DNA of 64,000 nt, taken from Chryseobacterium gleum. Its GTDB lineage: Bacteria > Bacteroidota > Bacteroidia > Flavobacteriales_D > Crocinitomicaceae. This document shows, one piece after another, positions 6,730 through 16,036 of this stretch (positions within the stretch are counted from its first letter, which is position 1; the number at the start of each line of letters is the position of its first letter). Below the pieces are notes generated by a model. The model saw only the letters and a program-made list of their open reading frames with translations. It was not told the origin of the DNA and ran no database searches. The position numbers and the translations under genes were made by a program. The DNA is taken from NCBI GenBank assembly GCA_945888625.1, contig CAMDAH010000002.1:1-64000 (forward strand). The letters are read 5' to 3'.

Positions 6730-7250
6730 GAAAACCGAGGGTCAACTTCCATTTCGAAGCCACATTTGTTGCATGTCCTCATTTCTTGTGAAGCATAAAA
6801 TTCTTTAAATCTTCCAATAAAGTCTTTTTCAATATTTTCTAATTGGAAATGATACGATTTTAATGGATTGTTGCACTTTTCACAAAACCACATCAAGCCG
6901 TCTTGCAAGTTTGCCCCTTTTCTAACGCGTTCAATTACAAGTCCGATTGTATTAGCTCCTCTTATGGGCGAGTGCGGAACTTTTGCCGGCAGTAAAAAAA
7001 GATCTCCTTCATGAATTTCAATAGCTTTGGCTTGTCCATTCTCCTGAATTCGAACAGTTATAGAACCTTCTAACTGGTAAAATAATTCCTCGCTTTCATT
7101 GTAATGATAATCTTTTCTCGCATTTGGCCCCCCGACTATCATAACAATGAAATCACCTGCTTCCACGTATAGATTTTTGTTGGATATCGGCGGTACTAGT
7201 AAATGGCGATTTTCAGCAATCCATTTTTTAAGATTAAAAGGTGCTAGCAT
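6726..7250 (-). CDS. nbaC: 3-hydroxyanthranilate 3,4-dioxygenase (EC 1.13.11.6)
   Basis: The 174-residue cupin opens the ring of 3-hydroxyanthranilate, the step that leads to quinolinate in the kynurenine route to NAD. Fe(II) ligands fit His49 and Glu55 (DYHYNESEELFYQ) and His93 (VPHSPIR). The C-terminal rubredoxin-like metal site of the bacterial enzymes is intact: C123-x2-C126 and C160-x2-C163. Length is normal for the bacterial form. It starts 21 bases after folA and on the same strand, so it is probably the last gene of a thyA-folA-nbaC operon. No other kynurenine-pathway gene is in the window. Confidence 0.93.
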   Translation of the reverse strand: MLAPFNLKKWIAENRHLLVPPISNKNLYVEAGDFIVMIVGGPNARKDYHYNESEELFYQLEGSITVRIQENGQAKAIEIHEGDLFLLPAKVPHSPIRGANTIGLVIERVRKGANLQDGLMWFCEKCNNPLKSYHFQLENIEKDFIGRFKEFYASQEMRTCNKCGFEMEVDPRFS

Positions 7251-7271
7251 GGTTTTAAAATTAAGTAAAAG

Positions 7272-7793
7272 TTAGTGATTTTCTTCATTAAGAGGTGTGT
7301 AAAGTTTTGTTGTGAATCGAAACAAATGCTTGTCATCCACTTCTTGTGTTAATACCGTTTGACTTTTCCATTCGCTAAAGTTAAACGCAGGAAAGAAAAC
7401 ATCTGCCGAAAATGTACCCTCGACATGAGTGATATACAATTCATCAATGCACTTTTCTGCAAGTGCTAGCTGGTAAATTTCACCTCCTCCAATTATAAAA
7501 AGCTTTTCTAAAGAATCTTTAAAGTGATGGAAGCAATCTCCCAAGGAATTAAAAACAAGGCAATTATCGATTTTTAATTTGGGGTCCCTACTTAAGACTA
7601 CATTGGTTCGGTTACTAAGCGGTCGGTATTTTTCAGGTATAGACAGGTAATTTTTTCGCCCCATAATAACGACGCTTCCCACTGTTTTCTCCTTGAAGAA
7701 ACGCATATCGTTAGGCAAGTGCCACATTAAATCGTTGTTTTTTCCGATGCCATTTTCAGCATCCACTGCTACTATGATGGTGGCTTTTTTCAA
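7272..7793 (-). CDS. folA: Dihydrofolate reductase
   Basis: The 173-residue enzyme reduces dihydrofolate to tetrahydrofolate with NADPH. Recognisable parts are [27 protein letters not shown] with the catalytic acid Asp29, [21 protein letters not shown] (the NADPH-binding segment), FIIGGGEIY, and the C-terminal strands. The ATG overlaps the thyA stop by four bases, indicating translational coupling. The pairing makes sense because ThyA turns methylene-tetrahydrofolate into dihydrofolate, which FolA recycles. Confidence 0.96.
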   Translation of the reverse strand: MKKATIIVAVDAENGIGKNNDLMWHLPNDMRFFKEKTVGSVVIMGRKNYLSIPEKYRPLSNRTNVVLSRDPKLKIDNCLVFNSLGDCFHHFKDSLEKLFIIGGGEIYQLALAEKCIDELYITHVEGTFSADVFFPAFNFSEWKSQTVLTQEVDDKHLFRFTTKLYTPLNEENH

Positions 7794-8584
7794 ACGGCTA
7801 CAATACCTTTTATGTGTGGATGTGGATCGTAATTGGATAATTCAAAGTCATCAATAGTGAAATCAAAAATAGTTTTTACGTTCGGATTAAGCGACATAAC
7901 AGGTAAAGGGCGTATGTCTCTGCTTAGTTGCTCTTTAACTTGATCTAAATGATTGGAGTACAGGTGGGTGTCGCCAAATGTATGGATAAATTCCCCGACT
8001 TCAAGTTCACATACTTGAGCAACCATCATGGTGAGTAAGGCATAGGAGGCAATGTTGAATGGAACGCCCAAGAAGGTATCCGCGCTTCGTTGATACAATT
8101 GACAGCTTAATTTTCCTTCTGCTACATAAAACTGAAATAAGCTATGGCATGGTGGGAGTGCCATTTGGTTAACATCGGCTACATTCCACGCGGAGACAAT
8201 TAATCTTCTAGAATCAGGATTTGTTTTAATCTGTTCGATTACTTGTGAAATTTGGTCTATTGTTCCACCATCTTTTGTTGGCCAACTTCTCCATTGATGC
8301 CCATATACAGGTCCTAAATCGCCGTTTTCATCTGCCCATTCATCCCAAATTCGTACATTGTTATTCTTGAGGTAAGCAATGTTGGTGTCGCCCTTTAAAA
8401 ACCAAAGTAGTTCGTGAATAATCGACCGAAGATGTAGTTTTTTAGTAGTTAGGCATGGAAAACCTTCTTTTAAATCAAAGCGCATTTGGTATCCAAAAAC
8501 AGAAATTGTACCCGTTCCGGTTCGGTCCTCCTTTTTAACACCATTTTTGAGAAGGTGTTGCAATAAATCATGGTATTGCCTCAT
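7790..8584 (-). CDS. thyA: Thymidylate synthase
   Basis: Starting at ATG 8584 gives 264 residues ([20 protein letters not shown]), the same length as the E. coli enzyme. An open frame continues upstream to 8680, but a -7 promoter element lies at 8606-8613, so the long start is rejected. The nucleophile is Cys146 in [25 protein letters not shown] and [11 protein letters not shown] are hallmark segments. It makes dTMP from dUMP. First gene of the thyA-folA-nbaC operon. Confidence 0.97.
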   Translation of the reverse strand: MRQYHDLLQHLLKNGVKKEDRTGTGTISVFGYQMRFDLKEGFPCLTTKKLHLRSIIHELLWFLKGDTNIAYLKNNNVRIWDEWADENGDLGPVYGHQWRSWPTKDGGTIDQISQVIEQIKTNPDSRRLIVSAWNVADVNQMALPPCHSLFQFYVAEGKLSCQLYQRSADTFLGVPFNIASYALLTMMVAQVCELEVGEFIHTFGDTHLYSNHLDQVKEQLSRDIRPLPVMSLNPNVKTIFDFTIDDFELSNYDPHPHIKGIVAV

Positions 8585-8605
8585 GTTGATGAAAATGTTA
8601 CAAAA

Positions 8606-8613
8606 CAAAATTA
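8606..8613 (-). promoter_or_regulatory. -7 element of the thyA operon promoter
   Basis: Minus-strand TAATTTTG matches TAnnTTTG exactly and lies 21 bases before the thyA ATG at 8584. A TTG lies about 15 bases further upstream, closer than the consensus spacing. Confidence 0.55.
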
Positions 8614-8707
8614 ATGGATTTTTGCACCCAATTAATACTAGCCCATTTGTTTTTTGAACATAGTTAGTAACTAAATACAATAGATGAGAATTTTATATCT
8701 TCGCTTC

Positions 8708-9112
8708 ATGTTAAGAATAATGTTGTTGTTAATAATTGTGGTAAGTTGCGATTCCTTTTTGGCACAAAAATCTATTTCAATTAAGCGTAAATGGCAAGGC
8801 CTCTACCTTGGTACTACGCCAAAGTATTCGTTGAACACGGGCAATGAGCTAGTAGATGTTTCAGGTGATAGTTTATGCATCCAGATTTCAAAAACGAATT
8901 TTTCATTGCGTTTTGGACCATTTTCATACCTCGGTCAATATGTGTTAATTGAAAAAACGAAAAGCTTGATGAAAATAAGTGGCGTTATTGAGGGTAGAAT
9001 ATTAAATGAATTTTTCATTATTGACCGAAAAAACAAAACGCTAATACGCAAAGGAATTAGCCCGCAACCCGATCTAATTCTTGATAAACTAGGAAAAAAG
9101 CAAGGTAATTGA
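8708..9112 (+). CDS. Small exported protein of unknown function
   Basis: From ATG 8708 the product has 134 residues. An in-frame ATG at 8684 lies before a -7-like TATCTTCG (8696-8703), so the later start is preferred. The N-terminus is a strong signal sequence, MLRIMLLLIIVVSCDSFLAQK; it could be processed as a lipoprotein at VVSC or by signal peptidase I after FLA. The rest is beta-rich (SGDSLCIQISKTNFSLRFG, IEGRILNEFFII). I do not recognise a family. Its last 24 bases overlap the convergent sensor kinase gene. Confidence 0.6.
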   Translation: MLRIMLLLIIVVSCDSFLAQKSISIKRKWQGLYLGTTPKYSLNTGNELVDVSGDSLCIQISKTNFSLRFGPFSYLGQYVLIEKTKSLMKISGVIEGRILNEFFIIDRKNKTLIRKGISPQPDLILDKLGKKQGN

Positions 9113-10420
9113 AGTCCCTTTTCCCAAGCTGCTTTTTACATCTATTTTACCTTTGTGTGCATCCATGATAAGTTTTACATAGTATAAACCAAGTCCGAAT
9201 CCCTTTACATTGTGGATGTTACCCGTGGGTACGCGATAAAATTTTTCAAAAATACTTTGCAAGTTTTCTTTCTTTATGCCAATACCGTTGTCGGTAATTT
9301 CTATTTTAAATCCGCTTCGATCCTTAAACGTTTTTATCGAAATTATTGGTTGTTCTTCGCAGTATTTTGTGGCATTGTCGATGAGGTTGTATATCACATT
9401 GGTAATATGAACGGGATCTGCTAAAATGTATCCGTCTAGAGCACCCAAGTTTAGTTCAATTAGTCCGCCCTGATTAAACTGATGCAGTTGAAAGTTTTCT
9501 TTTGCTTCATTTAGTATTTCATGTACATTAAATCGCTCTATTTCCAATTTCACTTGGTCTTTATCTAATTTGGCCACATTTAATACGCGTTCAACTTGTT
9601 GTTCGAGGCGCTTATTTTCTTTAAAAATTATTGTGGCATATTTATTTACTTTTTCGAAATCATTATTATCTAGCCGCATAAGTAATTCGCTCGACAAGCT
9701 AATCGTAGAGATGGGTGTTTTTAATTCATGCGTCATGTTATTTATAAAATCATTTTTTATTTCAGATAAGCGATTTTGGCGAAGAATAATTGAAACGCTA
9801 AACCCGAAGAAAACTAGTATAAGCAAAAGGATAATAACAATGTAAATCCACGGAGAAATGAACTCATCTGGCTTAATTGAGGTGATTTTAAGCGTTGGGA
9901 AATAGACGGTGAAATAATGACCATCTTTCTTTAAGTTGAGTTTTTCAGGAGTAATTCCGTGCGATTTGCCCGATACCGATGCAAACAAGGAATCTTTCGT
10001 ATATTGAATTAAGTTGCCAAGCGCAATGGAATCGGTAAAGCAGTCATAAATACCGAAGATGAAGTCCTGGTGAACGTTTTGAGTGTAAAACTCTTTTTTG
10101 AGTAAGGTTTCAAGGTAAAAGGCCTGTAGTTCCTCGCTAATATCCACAGTGTAATGGTTAGGTTTTAACTGCTTAACGGCTCCATATACTTCCGCGTTGA
10201 CCTGGCTGTTTTGGTTGATTTGTTTGAGCACTTTTTTGAGGGCAATTTCGACATTTTGGCTAAATTCCTTTTGATTGAGGCTGTCTGCTTTGGTTTGAAT
10301 GGCAATGTTAGTTTCCTGTATTCGGATGGTTTTATTCATCCAAAGCAATTGTACTATTAAAACCATCATGAGGGAGAGAACGCCCAAGAATATTACTGCA
10401 TTTATTGTTCTGTTTTTCAT
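9089..10420 (-). CDS. Membrane sensor histidine kinase (orphan)
   Basis: The 443-residue kinase has one transmembrane helix at about 8-28, a periplasmic sensor region of about 160 residues without a recognised fold, and a second helix at about 190-212. The DHp domain carries phosphoacceptor His231 in NNMTHELKTPISTISLSSELL. The ATPase domain has the N-box (NVIYNLIDNATKY), DNGIGIKKENLQSIFEKF, and GFGLGLYYVKLI. No response regulator is adjacent on either side, so its partner is elsewhere. It is typical of bacteroidotal kinases normally paired with OmpR-type regulators. The signal is unknown. Confidence 0.9.
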   Translation of the reverse strand: MKNRTINAVIFLGVLSLMMVLIVQLLWMNKTIRIQETNIAIQTKADSLNQKEFSQNVEIALKKVLKQINQNSQVNAEVYGAVKQLKPNHYTVDISEELQAFYLETLLKKEFYTQNVHQDFIFGIYDCFTDSIALGNLIQYTKDSLFASVSGKSHGITPEKLNLKKDGHYFTVYFPTLKITSIKPDEFISPWIYIVIILLLILVFFGFSVSIILRQNRLSEIKNDFINNMTHELKTPISTISLSSELLMRLDNNDFEKVNKYATIIFKENKRLEQQVERVLNVAKLDKDQVKLEIERFNVHEILNEAKENFQLHQFNQGGLIELNLGALDGYILADPVHITNVIYNLIDNATKYCEEQPIISIKTFKDRSGFKIEITDNGIGIKKENLQSIFEKFYRVPTGNIHNVKGFGLGLYYVKLIMDAHKGKIDVKSSLGKGTSITLLFS

Positions 10421-10458
10421 GGTAAATAAAAAGACTAAACTCTCTAAAAAATTAAAAA

Positions 10459-11469
10459 TTAAAATCCCTGTACGCCGTTTACAGTGGTATATTTTAGGAT
10501 GTTTTTCTTTTCAGGGTAAATTCTGGAGAAAGCAGATTGAACTGCTAAAGTGCCTTCATGAAAACCACAAAGAATTAATTTTAATTTGTTTTGGTAGGTG
10601 TTAACGTCCCCAATTGCGTATATCCCTGGTATGTTTGTGGAGTAGTCTAAAGGATTGACCTTTATGGCATTTTTTTCTATTTCTAATCCCCAATCAGCAA
10701 TTGGGCCTAGGGTCGGCTTTAGTCCAAAAAGTGGAATAAAGTGGTCGGTTTCTTTTATTATTTCACCCTGTGATTGATGGTGAATACGCACACTTTCTAA
10801 CTGATCTTTGCCGGAAAGCCCAACCACCTCTGCCTCAGTGATTAATTCAATTATTCCTGCATCTGCAAGGTCAATAACTTTTTGAACAGAATCTAGGTGT
10901 CCTCTAAATGAACTGTTTCTATGCACTAAAATCACTTTTTTTGCAATTTTACGCTCTGCTAAATAAATGGACCAATCAAGTGCTGAATCACCTCCTCCAG
11001 CAATTACACAGGTTTTGTTGCTGTAAAATTCAGGGTCTTTAATAATGTATTCAATGCCTCTATTTTCAAAGGATGCAATATTTTCTATTGGTGGTTTCCG
11101 TGGTTCGAATACCCCAAGTCCACCAGCAATCATTACAATCGGCGCTTTGTGTTGCGTTCCGTTTATACTGGTAACGATAAAGTTATTATCTTCTTGTTTT
11201 TCAATTTTTACGGCTGCTTCGCCGAGGGTAAACCCTGGTTTAAAAGGTGCGGCTTGAGCCATTAAATTATCAATCAACTCTCCTGCTAGAATAGTCGGAA
11301 ATCCCGGAATGTCATAAATGGGCTTTTTTGGGTAAATTTCGGAACATTGTCCACCTGGCTGGGGTAATGAATCGATTAGGTGGCACTTAAGTTTGAGCAA
11401 TCCTGCTTCAAAAACTGTAAATAATCCAACAGGTCCTGTTCCTATAATTATAATATCTGTTTCAATCAT
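10459..11469 (-). CDS. Ferredoxin--NADP reductase (thioredoxin-reductase-like type)
   Basis: The 336-residue flavoprotein has an FAD-binding GTGPVG at residues 10-15 with LPQPGGQCSEIYPKKPIYDIPGFP, an NADPH-binding segment (CVIAGGGDSALDW), and a C-terminal GIYAIGDV flavin motif. The CxxC redox pair of true thioredoxin reductases is absent, which identifies the TrxR-like ferredoxin-NADP reductase group (EC 1.18.1.2). It moves electrons between NADPH and ferredoxin or flavodoxin in the cytoplasm. It lies between the aldo/keto reductase (48 bases) and the orphan kinase (38 bases) on the same strand. Confidence 0.9.
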   Translation of the reverse strand: MIETDIIIIGTGPVGLFTVFEAGLLKLKCHLIDSLPQPGGQCSEIYPKKPIYDIPGFPTILAGELIDNLMAQAAPFKPGFTLGEAAVKIEKQEDNNFIVTSINGTQHKAPIVMIAGGLGVFEPRKPPIENIASFENRGIEYIIKDPEFYSNKTCVIAGGGDSALDWSIYLAERKIAKKVILVHRNSSFRGHLDSVQKVIDLADAGIIELITEAEVVGLSGKDQLESVRIHHQSQGEIIKETDHFIPLFGLKPTLGPIADWGLEIEKNAIKVNPLDYSTNIPGIYAIGDVNTYQNKLKLILCGFHEGTLAVQSAFSRIYPEKKNILKYTTVNGVQGF

Positions 11470-11517
11470 GCTTTATATTATTTTGATAAAACACCTAACA
11501 AAGTCGATTGTTTTAAC

Positions 11518-12501
11518 TCAAAAATCAGGTTTTTTTGGACGATTACCCATAATGCTTTCAATTCTCTCCATTATTTCATGGGTTAGTATGTGCTGTGCAT
11601 CAATTGCCTTGAAGTTTTCCGACAACTGATTGGTTTTACTAGCACCTAAAATTACAGTACTCACATTTTTATTTTTTAAACACCAAGCAATCGAAAGAAC
11701 AGGTAGACTTAGGCCAATTTCGTTAGCTAACTTATTTAATTCTATGGATTTTAGCACTTTTGATTCTGTGAAGTTTTTTTCTTTCAGCCAGTCTAAACCA
11801 TCCATTCCCAATCTCGTTTCTGATGGAAAACCATCGTTGTATTTTCCGGTTAAAATCCCACTAGCTAATGGCGACCAAATCGTAGTACCAAGTCCTACTG
11901 TTTTATACACTTGTTCGAATTCAACTTCGACTTTGTGCCGAGTAAATAAGTTATACTCAGGTTGTTCGACAACAGGTCCGATAAGATGGTTCTGTTTTGC
12001 AAAAAGGTGTGCCTCCATAATTTCTTGTGCTGACCATTCGCTTGTTCCCCAATATAGAATTTTTCCCTGAGCAATAAGGTGATGCATCGCCCAAACGGTT
12101 TCTTCAATTGGAGTTGCTTTATCAGGTCTATGACAAAAGTAAAGGTCTAGATAATCTACTTGAAGCCTTTTCAACGCTTGATGGCAGGCCTCAAATACGT
12201 GTTTTCTGTTTAGTCCCTTCTGGGTAGGTAATTGTCCACCGCTACCAAAAAACACTTTGCTACTAACTAGGTAACTATCGCGAGACCAAGCTAATTTTTT
12301 TAGAATTTCTCCCATCACCATCTCGCTCATACCTCTGGCGTAAATCTCAGCATTGTCGAAGAAGTTTACACCGTTATCATACGCAAGCGTCATCAGATCT
12401 TCGGCAACACTAATGTCAATTTGTTTTCCAAAGGTGAGCCAAGACCCAAAGGATAATCGGCTTATTTGTAAGCCTGTTTTACCTAAAGAGACATATTCCA
12501 T
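11518..12501 (-). CDS. Aldo/keto reductase, potassium-channel beta-subunit-like
   Basis: The 327-residue NADPH-dependent oxidoreductase is a TIM barrel. The catalytic tetrad fits Asp49 (FFDNAEIY), Tyr54, Lys82 (SSKVF) and His124 (LYFCHRPD). LGKTGLQISRLSFGSW is the usual N-terminus, and LGLGTTIWSPLASGILTGKY plus STVILGASKTNQLSEN form the cofactor end. The KCNAB-like branch is suggested by these motifs. Physiological substrate unknown. It is divergent from the H-NOX gene with about 107 bases between them. Confidence 0.9.
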   Translation of the reverse strand: MEYVSLGKTGLQISRLSFGSWLTFGKQIDISVAEDLMTLAYDNGVNFFDNAEIYARGMSEMVMGEILKKLAWSRDSYLVSSKVFFGSGGQLPTQKGLNRKHVFEACHQALKRLQVDYLDLYFCHRPDKATPIEETVWAMHHLIAQGKILYWGTSEWSAQEIMEAHLFAKQNHLIGPVVEQPEYNLFTRHKVEVEFEQVYKTVGLGTTIWSPLASGILTGKYNDGFPSETRLGMDGLDWLKEKNFTESKVLKSIELNKLANEIGLSLPVLSIAWCLKNKNVSTVILGASKTNQLSENFKAIDAQHILTHEIMERIESIMGNRPKKPDF

Positions 12502-12519
12502 TGTTTAAAATTTAGATTG

Positions 12520-12527
12520 CAAAAATA
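12520..12527 (-). promoter_or_regulatory. Candidate -7 element for the aldo/keto reductase
   Basis: Minus-strand TATTTTTG matches TAnnTTTG and lies 18 bases before the ATG at 12501. A -33 element at consensus distance is not evident. Confidence 0.4.
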
Positions 12528-12586
12528 GTTATTCTTAACAAATGGGTATTAAGAAAAAAGCAAATATAAAAATAGATTTATTTTTA

Positions 12587-12594
12587 TATTTTTG
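12587..12594 (+). promoter_or_regulatory. Candidate -7 element for the H-NOX operon
   Basis: TATTTTTG matches TAnnTTTG and lies 14 bases before the ATG at 12609. The upstream region is an A/T tract without a clear TTTG -33 element, so the promoter may need an activator or be weak. Confidence 0.4.
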
Positions 12595-12608
12595 TTAAAA
12601 ACAAACAC

Positions 12609-13151
12609 ATGTACGGACTAGTTAACAAAGCCATTAAAGATTTAGTTGTAACAAATCATGGCGAAGATGTATGGAAAGAAATCTGCAAGCTTTCAAATTT
12701 TGAAGATGAAGAGTTTGTTGGAATGAATCCTTATCCGGATAAGCTTACTTATGATTTAGTTAAGAATGCGTCTTATATTTTAAAAGCGGATGCGGACGAT
12801 ATTTTGGAAGCGTTTGGCGAATATTGGATTTTGTATACCGCTAATGAAGGGTATGGTGATTTGATGGATATGTCTGGAAGTTCTTTTGTTGAGTTTCTAA
12901 ATAATATGGATATGCTCCATTATCGAATTAACAATATTATGCCAGAACTGGTTGCTCCTCAATTCACAACTAGAAATGAAAAAGAGAATTCCATTGAATT
13001 GGAATACCGTTCACATAGAGAAGGTTTAACACCCATGTTAATTGGTTTAATTAAGGGATTAGGGAAGCGATTTGATATGATTTGTCAAATTGAACAAATT
13101 GTTTTTAAAGGACCAGATAGCGATTGTCATGTCTTTAAAATAACATGGTGA
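12609..13151 (+). CDS. hnoX: H-NOX haem-based nitric-oxide sensor
   Basis: The 180-residue stand-alone H-NOX domain begins MYGLVNKAIKDLVV, the family's usual start. The proximal haem ligand is His104 in NNMDMLHYRINNIMPELVAPQF, and the haem-propionate motif YxSxR is intact as Tyr133, Ser135, Arg137 (EYRSHREGL). Such proteins bind NO (sometimes O2) at ferrous haem and regulate a partner kinase or cyclase. The partner here is the kinase nine bases downstream, whose N-terminus looks like an H-NOX-associated domain. Length matches stand-alone bacterial H-NOX proteins (about 180). NO rather than O2 as ligand is inferred from its signalling context. Confidence 0.95.
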   Translation: MYGLVNKAIKDLVVTNHGEDVWKEICKLSNFEDEEFVGMNPYPDKLTYDLVKNASYILKADADDILEAFGEYWILYTANEGYGDLMDMSGSSFVEFLNNMDMLHYRINNIMPELVAPQFTTRNEKENSIELEYRSHREGLTPMLIGLIKGLGKRFDMICQIEQIVFKGPDSDCHVFKITW

Positions 13152-13160
13152 TCTACTGTC

Positions 13161-15989
13161 ATGAAAGCAAAAGAATCTGAGCAGTTTGATGTAAATTCAA
13201 TTTTTGAAGCACTTAACTTCTCAAATCCATATTCTTTAATCCTCGATTTCAACGAAAAAATAATAGGGTTTGGAAGTAATTATTTAAAATCTTCCAATTT
13301 AATTGATAAAGGTCAAGCATTCTTAGATGTCTTTTCTTGGGAAACTATTTTTTCCTTTGCTAAGTGGAGCGATAACCTTGAATCTCGAATTTATTTTTTT
13401 AGATCAAAAGATGAAAATCAACGGTATAAGGCTTCTATTAAAAAAACAAGTTATGGCTTTATTGTTTTAGCTTCTCCAATAATAAATTCAAAGTTTCATA
13501 TTATCAATTATGGGGTTACACTTTCAGATTTCCCTAAACATGATTACCTAGTTGAATATGTTTTTTTATTGCAAGCATCCTCTCGTGCTTTAACAGAGGC
13601 AAGGAATTTGAATGAAAAATTAGTTGAAAAAAACAAAAGCATAGAAGCCGCAAAGGAAGAATTAATTAGCCTAGCTAAATTTCCAAGCGAAAACCCAAAT
13701 CCGATTCTACGTATTAGCAAAAAATACAAACTCTTGTATGCAAATGATACTGCTAGCATGAAATTCATTACCGATTTTAAAATTGATGTCAATGGGGTAT
13801 ATGACCAAGAATTAAAAATGAACTTGTCCCATTGCTTGAAAAATGAAATTGAAAATTCATCACTTTACTTAACACGTAATAAAAGAACCTATTTAGTAAA
13901 CGTAAGAAATGTACTTAACTCAGAGTATTTTAATATTTACGCGAATGATATTTCTTTATTTTTATCGCAAGTTGAAGAGAAAGAAGAGGAGCTAAATCAA
14001 CTGAATACAAAAATTGATGAACAACGATCCTTTTATGAATACATATTAAACAATTTACCATCAGACATTGCCGTGTTTAGTCCAGAACATAAATACCTCT
14101 TTTTGAATAGACAAGCTATTCAAGATGATGAAATAAGAAGCTTTATGATCGGTAAAGATGATTTTGATTACTGTAATATCAAAGGAGTTCCAACGGATTT
14201 AGCAAAAGTAAGGAGGGGACTTTTTAACCAAGTGATAGAAGGTGGTGTTGAATTGGAATGGGAGGATGAAGCCAAGGATAAAGATGGAAACAGAAAGGTG
14301 GTTTTGCGAAAAATGAGCCCTGTTTTTAATGTTAACAATCAAATAAGTCATGTCGTAGGATATGGAATTGACATAACGGCGATTAAAATATCGAAGGAAA
14401 TATTGCAGAAAAATATTCTTTTTCAATCGATACTCATGGATATGGCTACTAAATACATCAACCTATCAGTTGATATGGTGGAGACAACTATTAATGATTC
14501 CTTAGCACAACTGGGGGATTTTGTTCAGGTTGATCGCGTTTATATTTTTGATTACGACGACAAGTCAAAAACAGCATCCAACACTTTTGAGTGGTGCGCA
14601 GAGGGGATATCGCCGGAAATTGAGTCGCTCCAATTCATTCCATTTTCAGTTATTCCATATTGGATTGAAATGCATTCAGCAGGAAATGAAATTATTGTTG
14701 AGGATACTTTCTTATTACCCGAAACTACATTTAGAAAAATGTTGCTCGACCAGGATATTAAGAGTTTGGTGGCATTACCGCTCATGAGGGGAAAGACATG
14801 CATCGGTTTTGTTGGTTTTGATTCGGTAAAAAATAAAAGGATTTTCTACGAAGATGAAAAGGATTTATTGAGAATGTTTGGAAAAATGCTTGTAAATGTG
14901 GCTATACAGAAAGCTTACTCAATGCAAATTACTGCCTCGGCTAAAGAAATTCAAAACATGAATTTAGATCTTGAGCTAATTGTTGCTGAAAAAACCAAAA
15001 GGAATATCGAATTAGCAAAATCCATTACCGATCAAGAAAAATTTGTTACCATTGGTGAGATAGCTGCGGGAATTGCACATGATTTAAACACGCCATTAGG
15101 GGCAATTAAAATTGGTGCAGAAAGTCTTAGGTTTACCATATCGACTTTATTTAACGACATAATTACGAAATGTTCGAAAGAACAAATAAATTTTGCTTGT
15201 CAAAGAGCGTTGACCAAACAAGGTGAGTTGTATGTTGGTGGTTTGCAGTTGCGAAAGGAAATAATACTGTTCGAATCTTATTTAAATGAAACCTTTCCTG
15301 AATTGAAATCGGAGTCTAGCGATATTGCTTCGATGCTGGTTAAAAGTAGAATTGGAATCGAGGAAACAGAGGTGATTAAACAATTGGTCGAGACAAAAAA
15401 TAGAAAGTCTAATCTTGAACTCATTTACAATACACAGCTTAACCGAAATTTTATAGAGACTATTATGGCCTCAAGTGAAAGAGCGGCAAAAGTTGTTCAA
15501 GATTTGCGTTCTTTTATTAAAGATTCGGGCCCAAAGGTTAAAGGAATTGTTAATCTTAAGGAGAATATAGGAACGGTACTAACGATTTTTAATTACGAAT
15601 TGAAAAGAAACACTGAAGTGCAATTTAATGTTCCTGAAACATTATCGATTGTGGGCGTTGACATAAAATTATTTCAGTTGTGGTCTAATCTTATTAAAAA
15701 TGCCATAGAATCGATGAATGATAGAGATGAACGTGGACATCTTATTATTTCTGCACGAAAGCGCAATGCCACTGTCGAGGTGAGCATCCAAAATAATGGA
15801 CCAGAAATTCCGCAGCATCTTCAAAAGAAAATTTTTGAAAAGTTTTTTACCACAAAATCGAATCGAAATGGTTCCGGTTTGGGATTGAGTATTGTTAACA
15901 ACGTGCTTGTTGAACATGATGCGAAAATTACTTTGAGTTCTAAGCCAGGGGAAACAATTTTTACAACTGTATTTTTTAAACAAAAATAA
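13161..15989 (+). CDS. Soluble hybrid-free histidine kinase with HNOBA, PAS and GAF domains
   Basis: The 942-residue kinase has no transmembrane segment. Residues about 15-150 resemble the HNOBA domain that partners H-NOX; the diagnostic piece is YGVTLSDFPKHDYLVEYVF at 117-135, leading into a signalling coiled coil (about 140-170). PAS domains follow at about 170-270 (SENPNPILRISKKYKLLYAN) and 290-410 (LNNLPSDIAVFSPEHKYLF), then a GAF domain at about 420-585. The phosphoacceptor is His640 (GEIAAGIAHDLNTPLGAIK), and the ATPase has N-box NLIKNAIESM and G-box GSGLGLSIV. About 100 extra residues separate the His box from the N-box. It is predicted to read the H-NOX state and phosphorylate the adjacent regulator. 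Confidence 0.88.
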   Translation: MKAKESEQFDVNSIFEALNFSNPYSLILDFNEKIIGFGSNYLKSSNLIDKGQAFLDVFSWETIFSFAKWSDNLESRIYFFRSKDENQRYKASIKKTSYGFIVLASPIINSKFHIINYGVTLSDFPKHDYLVEYVFLLQASSRALTEARNLNEKLVEKNKSIEAAKEELISLAKFPSENPNPILRISKKYKLLYANDTASMKFITDFKIDVNGVYDQELKMNLSHCLKNEIENSSLYLTRNKRTYLVNVRNVLNSEYFNIYANDISLFLSQVEEKEEELNQLNTKIDEQRSFYEYILNNLPSDIAVFSPEHKYLFLNRQAIQDDEIRSFMIGKDDFDYCNIKGVPTDLAKVRRGLFNQVIEGGVELEWEDEAKDKDGNRKVVLRKMSPVFNVNNQISHVVGYGIDITAIKISKEILQKNILFQSILMDMATKYINLSVDMVETTINDSLAQLGDFVQVDRVYIFDYDDKSKTASNTFEWCAEGISPEIESLQFIPFSVIPYWIEMHSAGNEIIVEDTFLLPETTFRKMLLDQDIKSLVALPLMRGKTCIGFVGFDSVKNKRIFYEDEKDLLRMFGKMLVNVAIQKAYSMQITASAKEIQNMNLDLELIVAEKTKRNIELAKSITDQEKFVTIGEIAAGIAHDLNTPLGAIKIGAESLRFTISTLFNDIITKCSKEQINFACQRALTKQGELYVGGLQLRKEIILFESYLNETFPELKSESSDIASMLVKSRIGIEETEVIKQLVETKNRKSNLELIYNTQLNRNFIETIMASSERAAKVVQDLRSFIKDSGPKVKGIVNLKENIGTVLTIFNYELKRNTEVQFNVPETLSIVGVDIKLFQLWSNLIKNAIESMNDRDERGHLIISARKRNATVEVSIQNNGPEIPQHLQKKIFEKFFTTKSNRNGSGLGLSIVNNVLVEHDAKITLSSKPGETIFTTVFFKQK

Positions 15990-16036
15990 ATTTATTATTA
16001 CGCCTGTTTTTTACAATTATACCTATTTTTACAACC

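Noticed and set aside
12541-12608. Complete consensus promoter before the H-NOX gene
   Set aside because: The -7 TATTTTTG is present but no TTTG lies at the consensus distance, so only a partial element is annotated.
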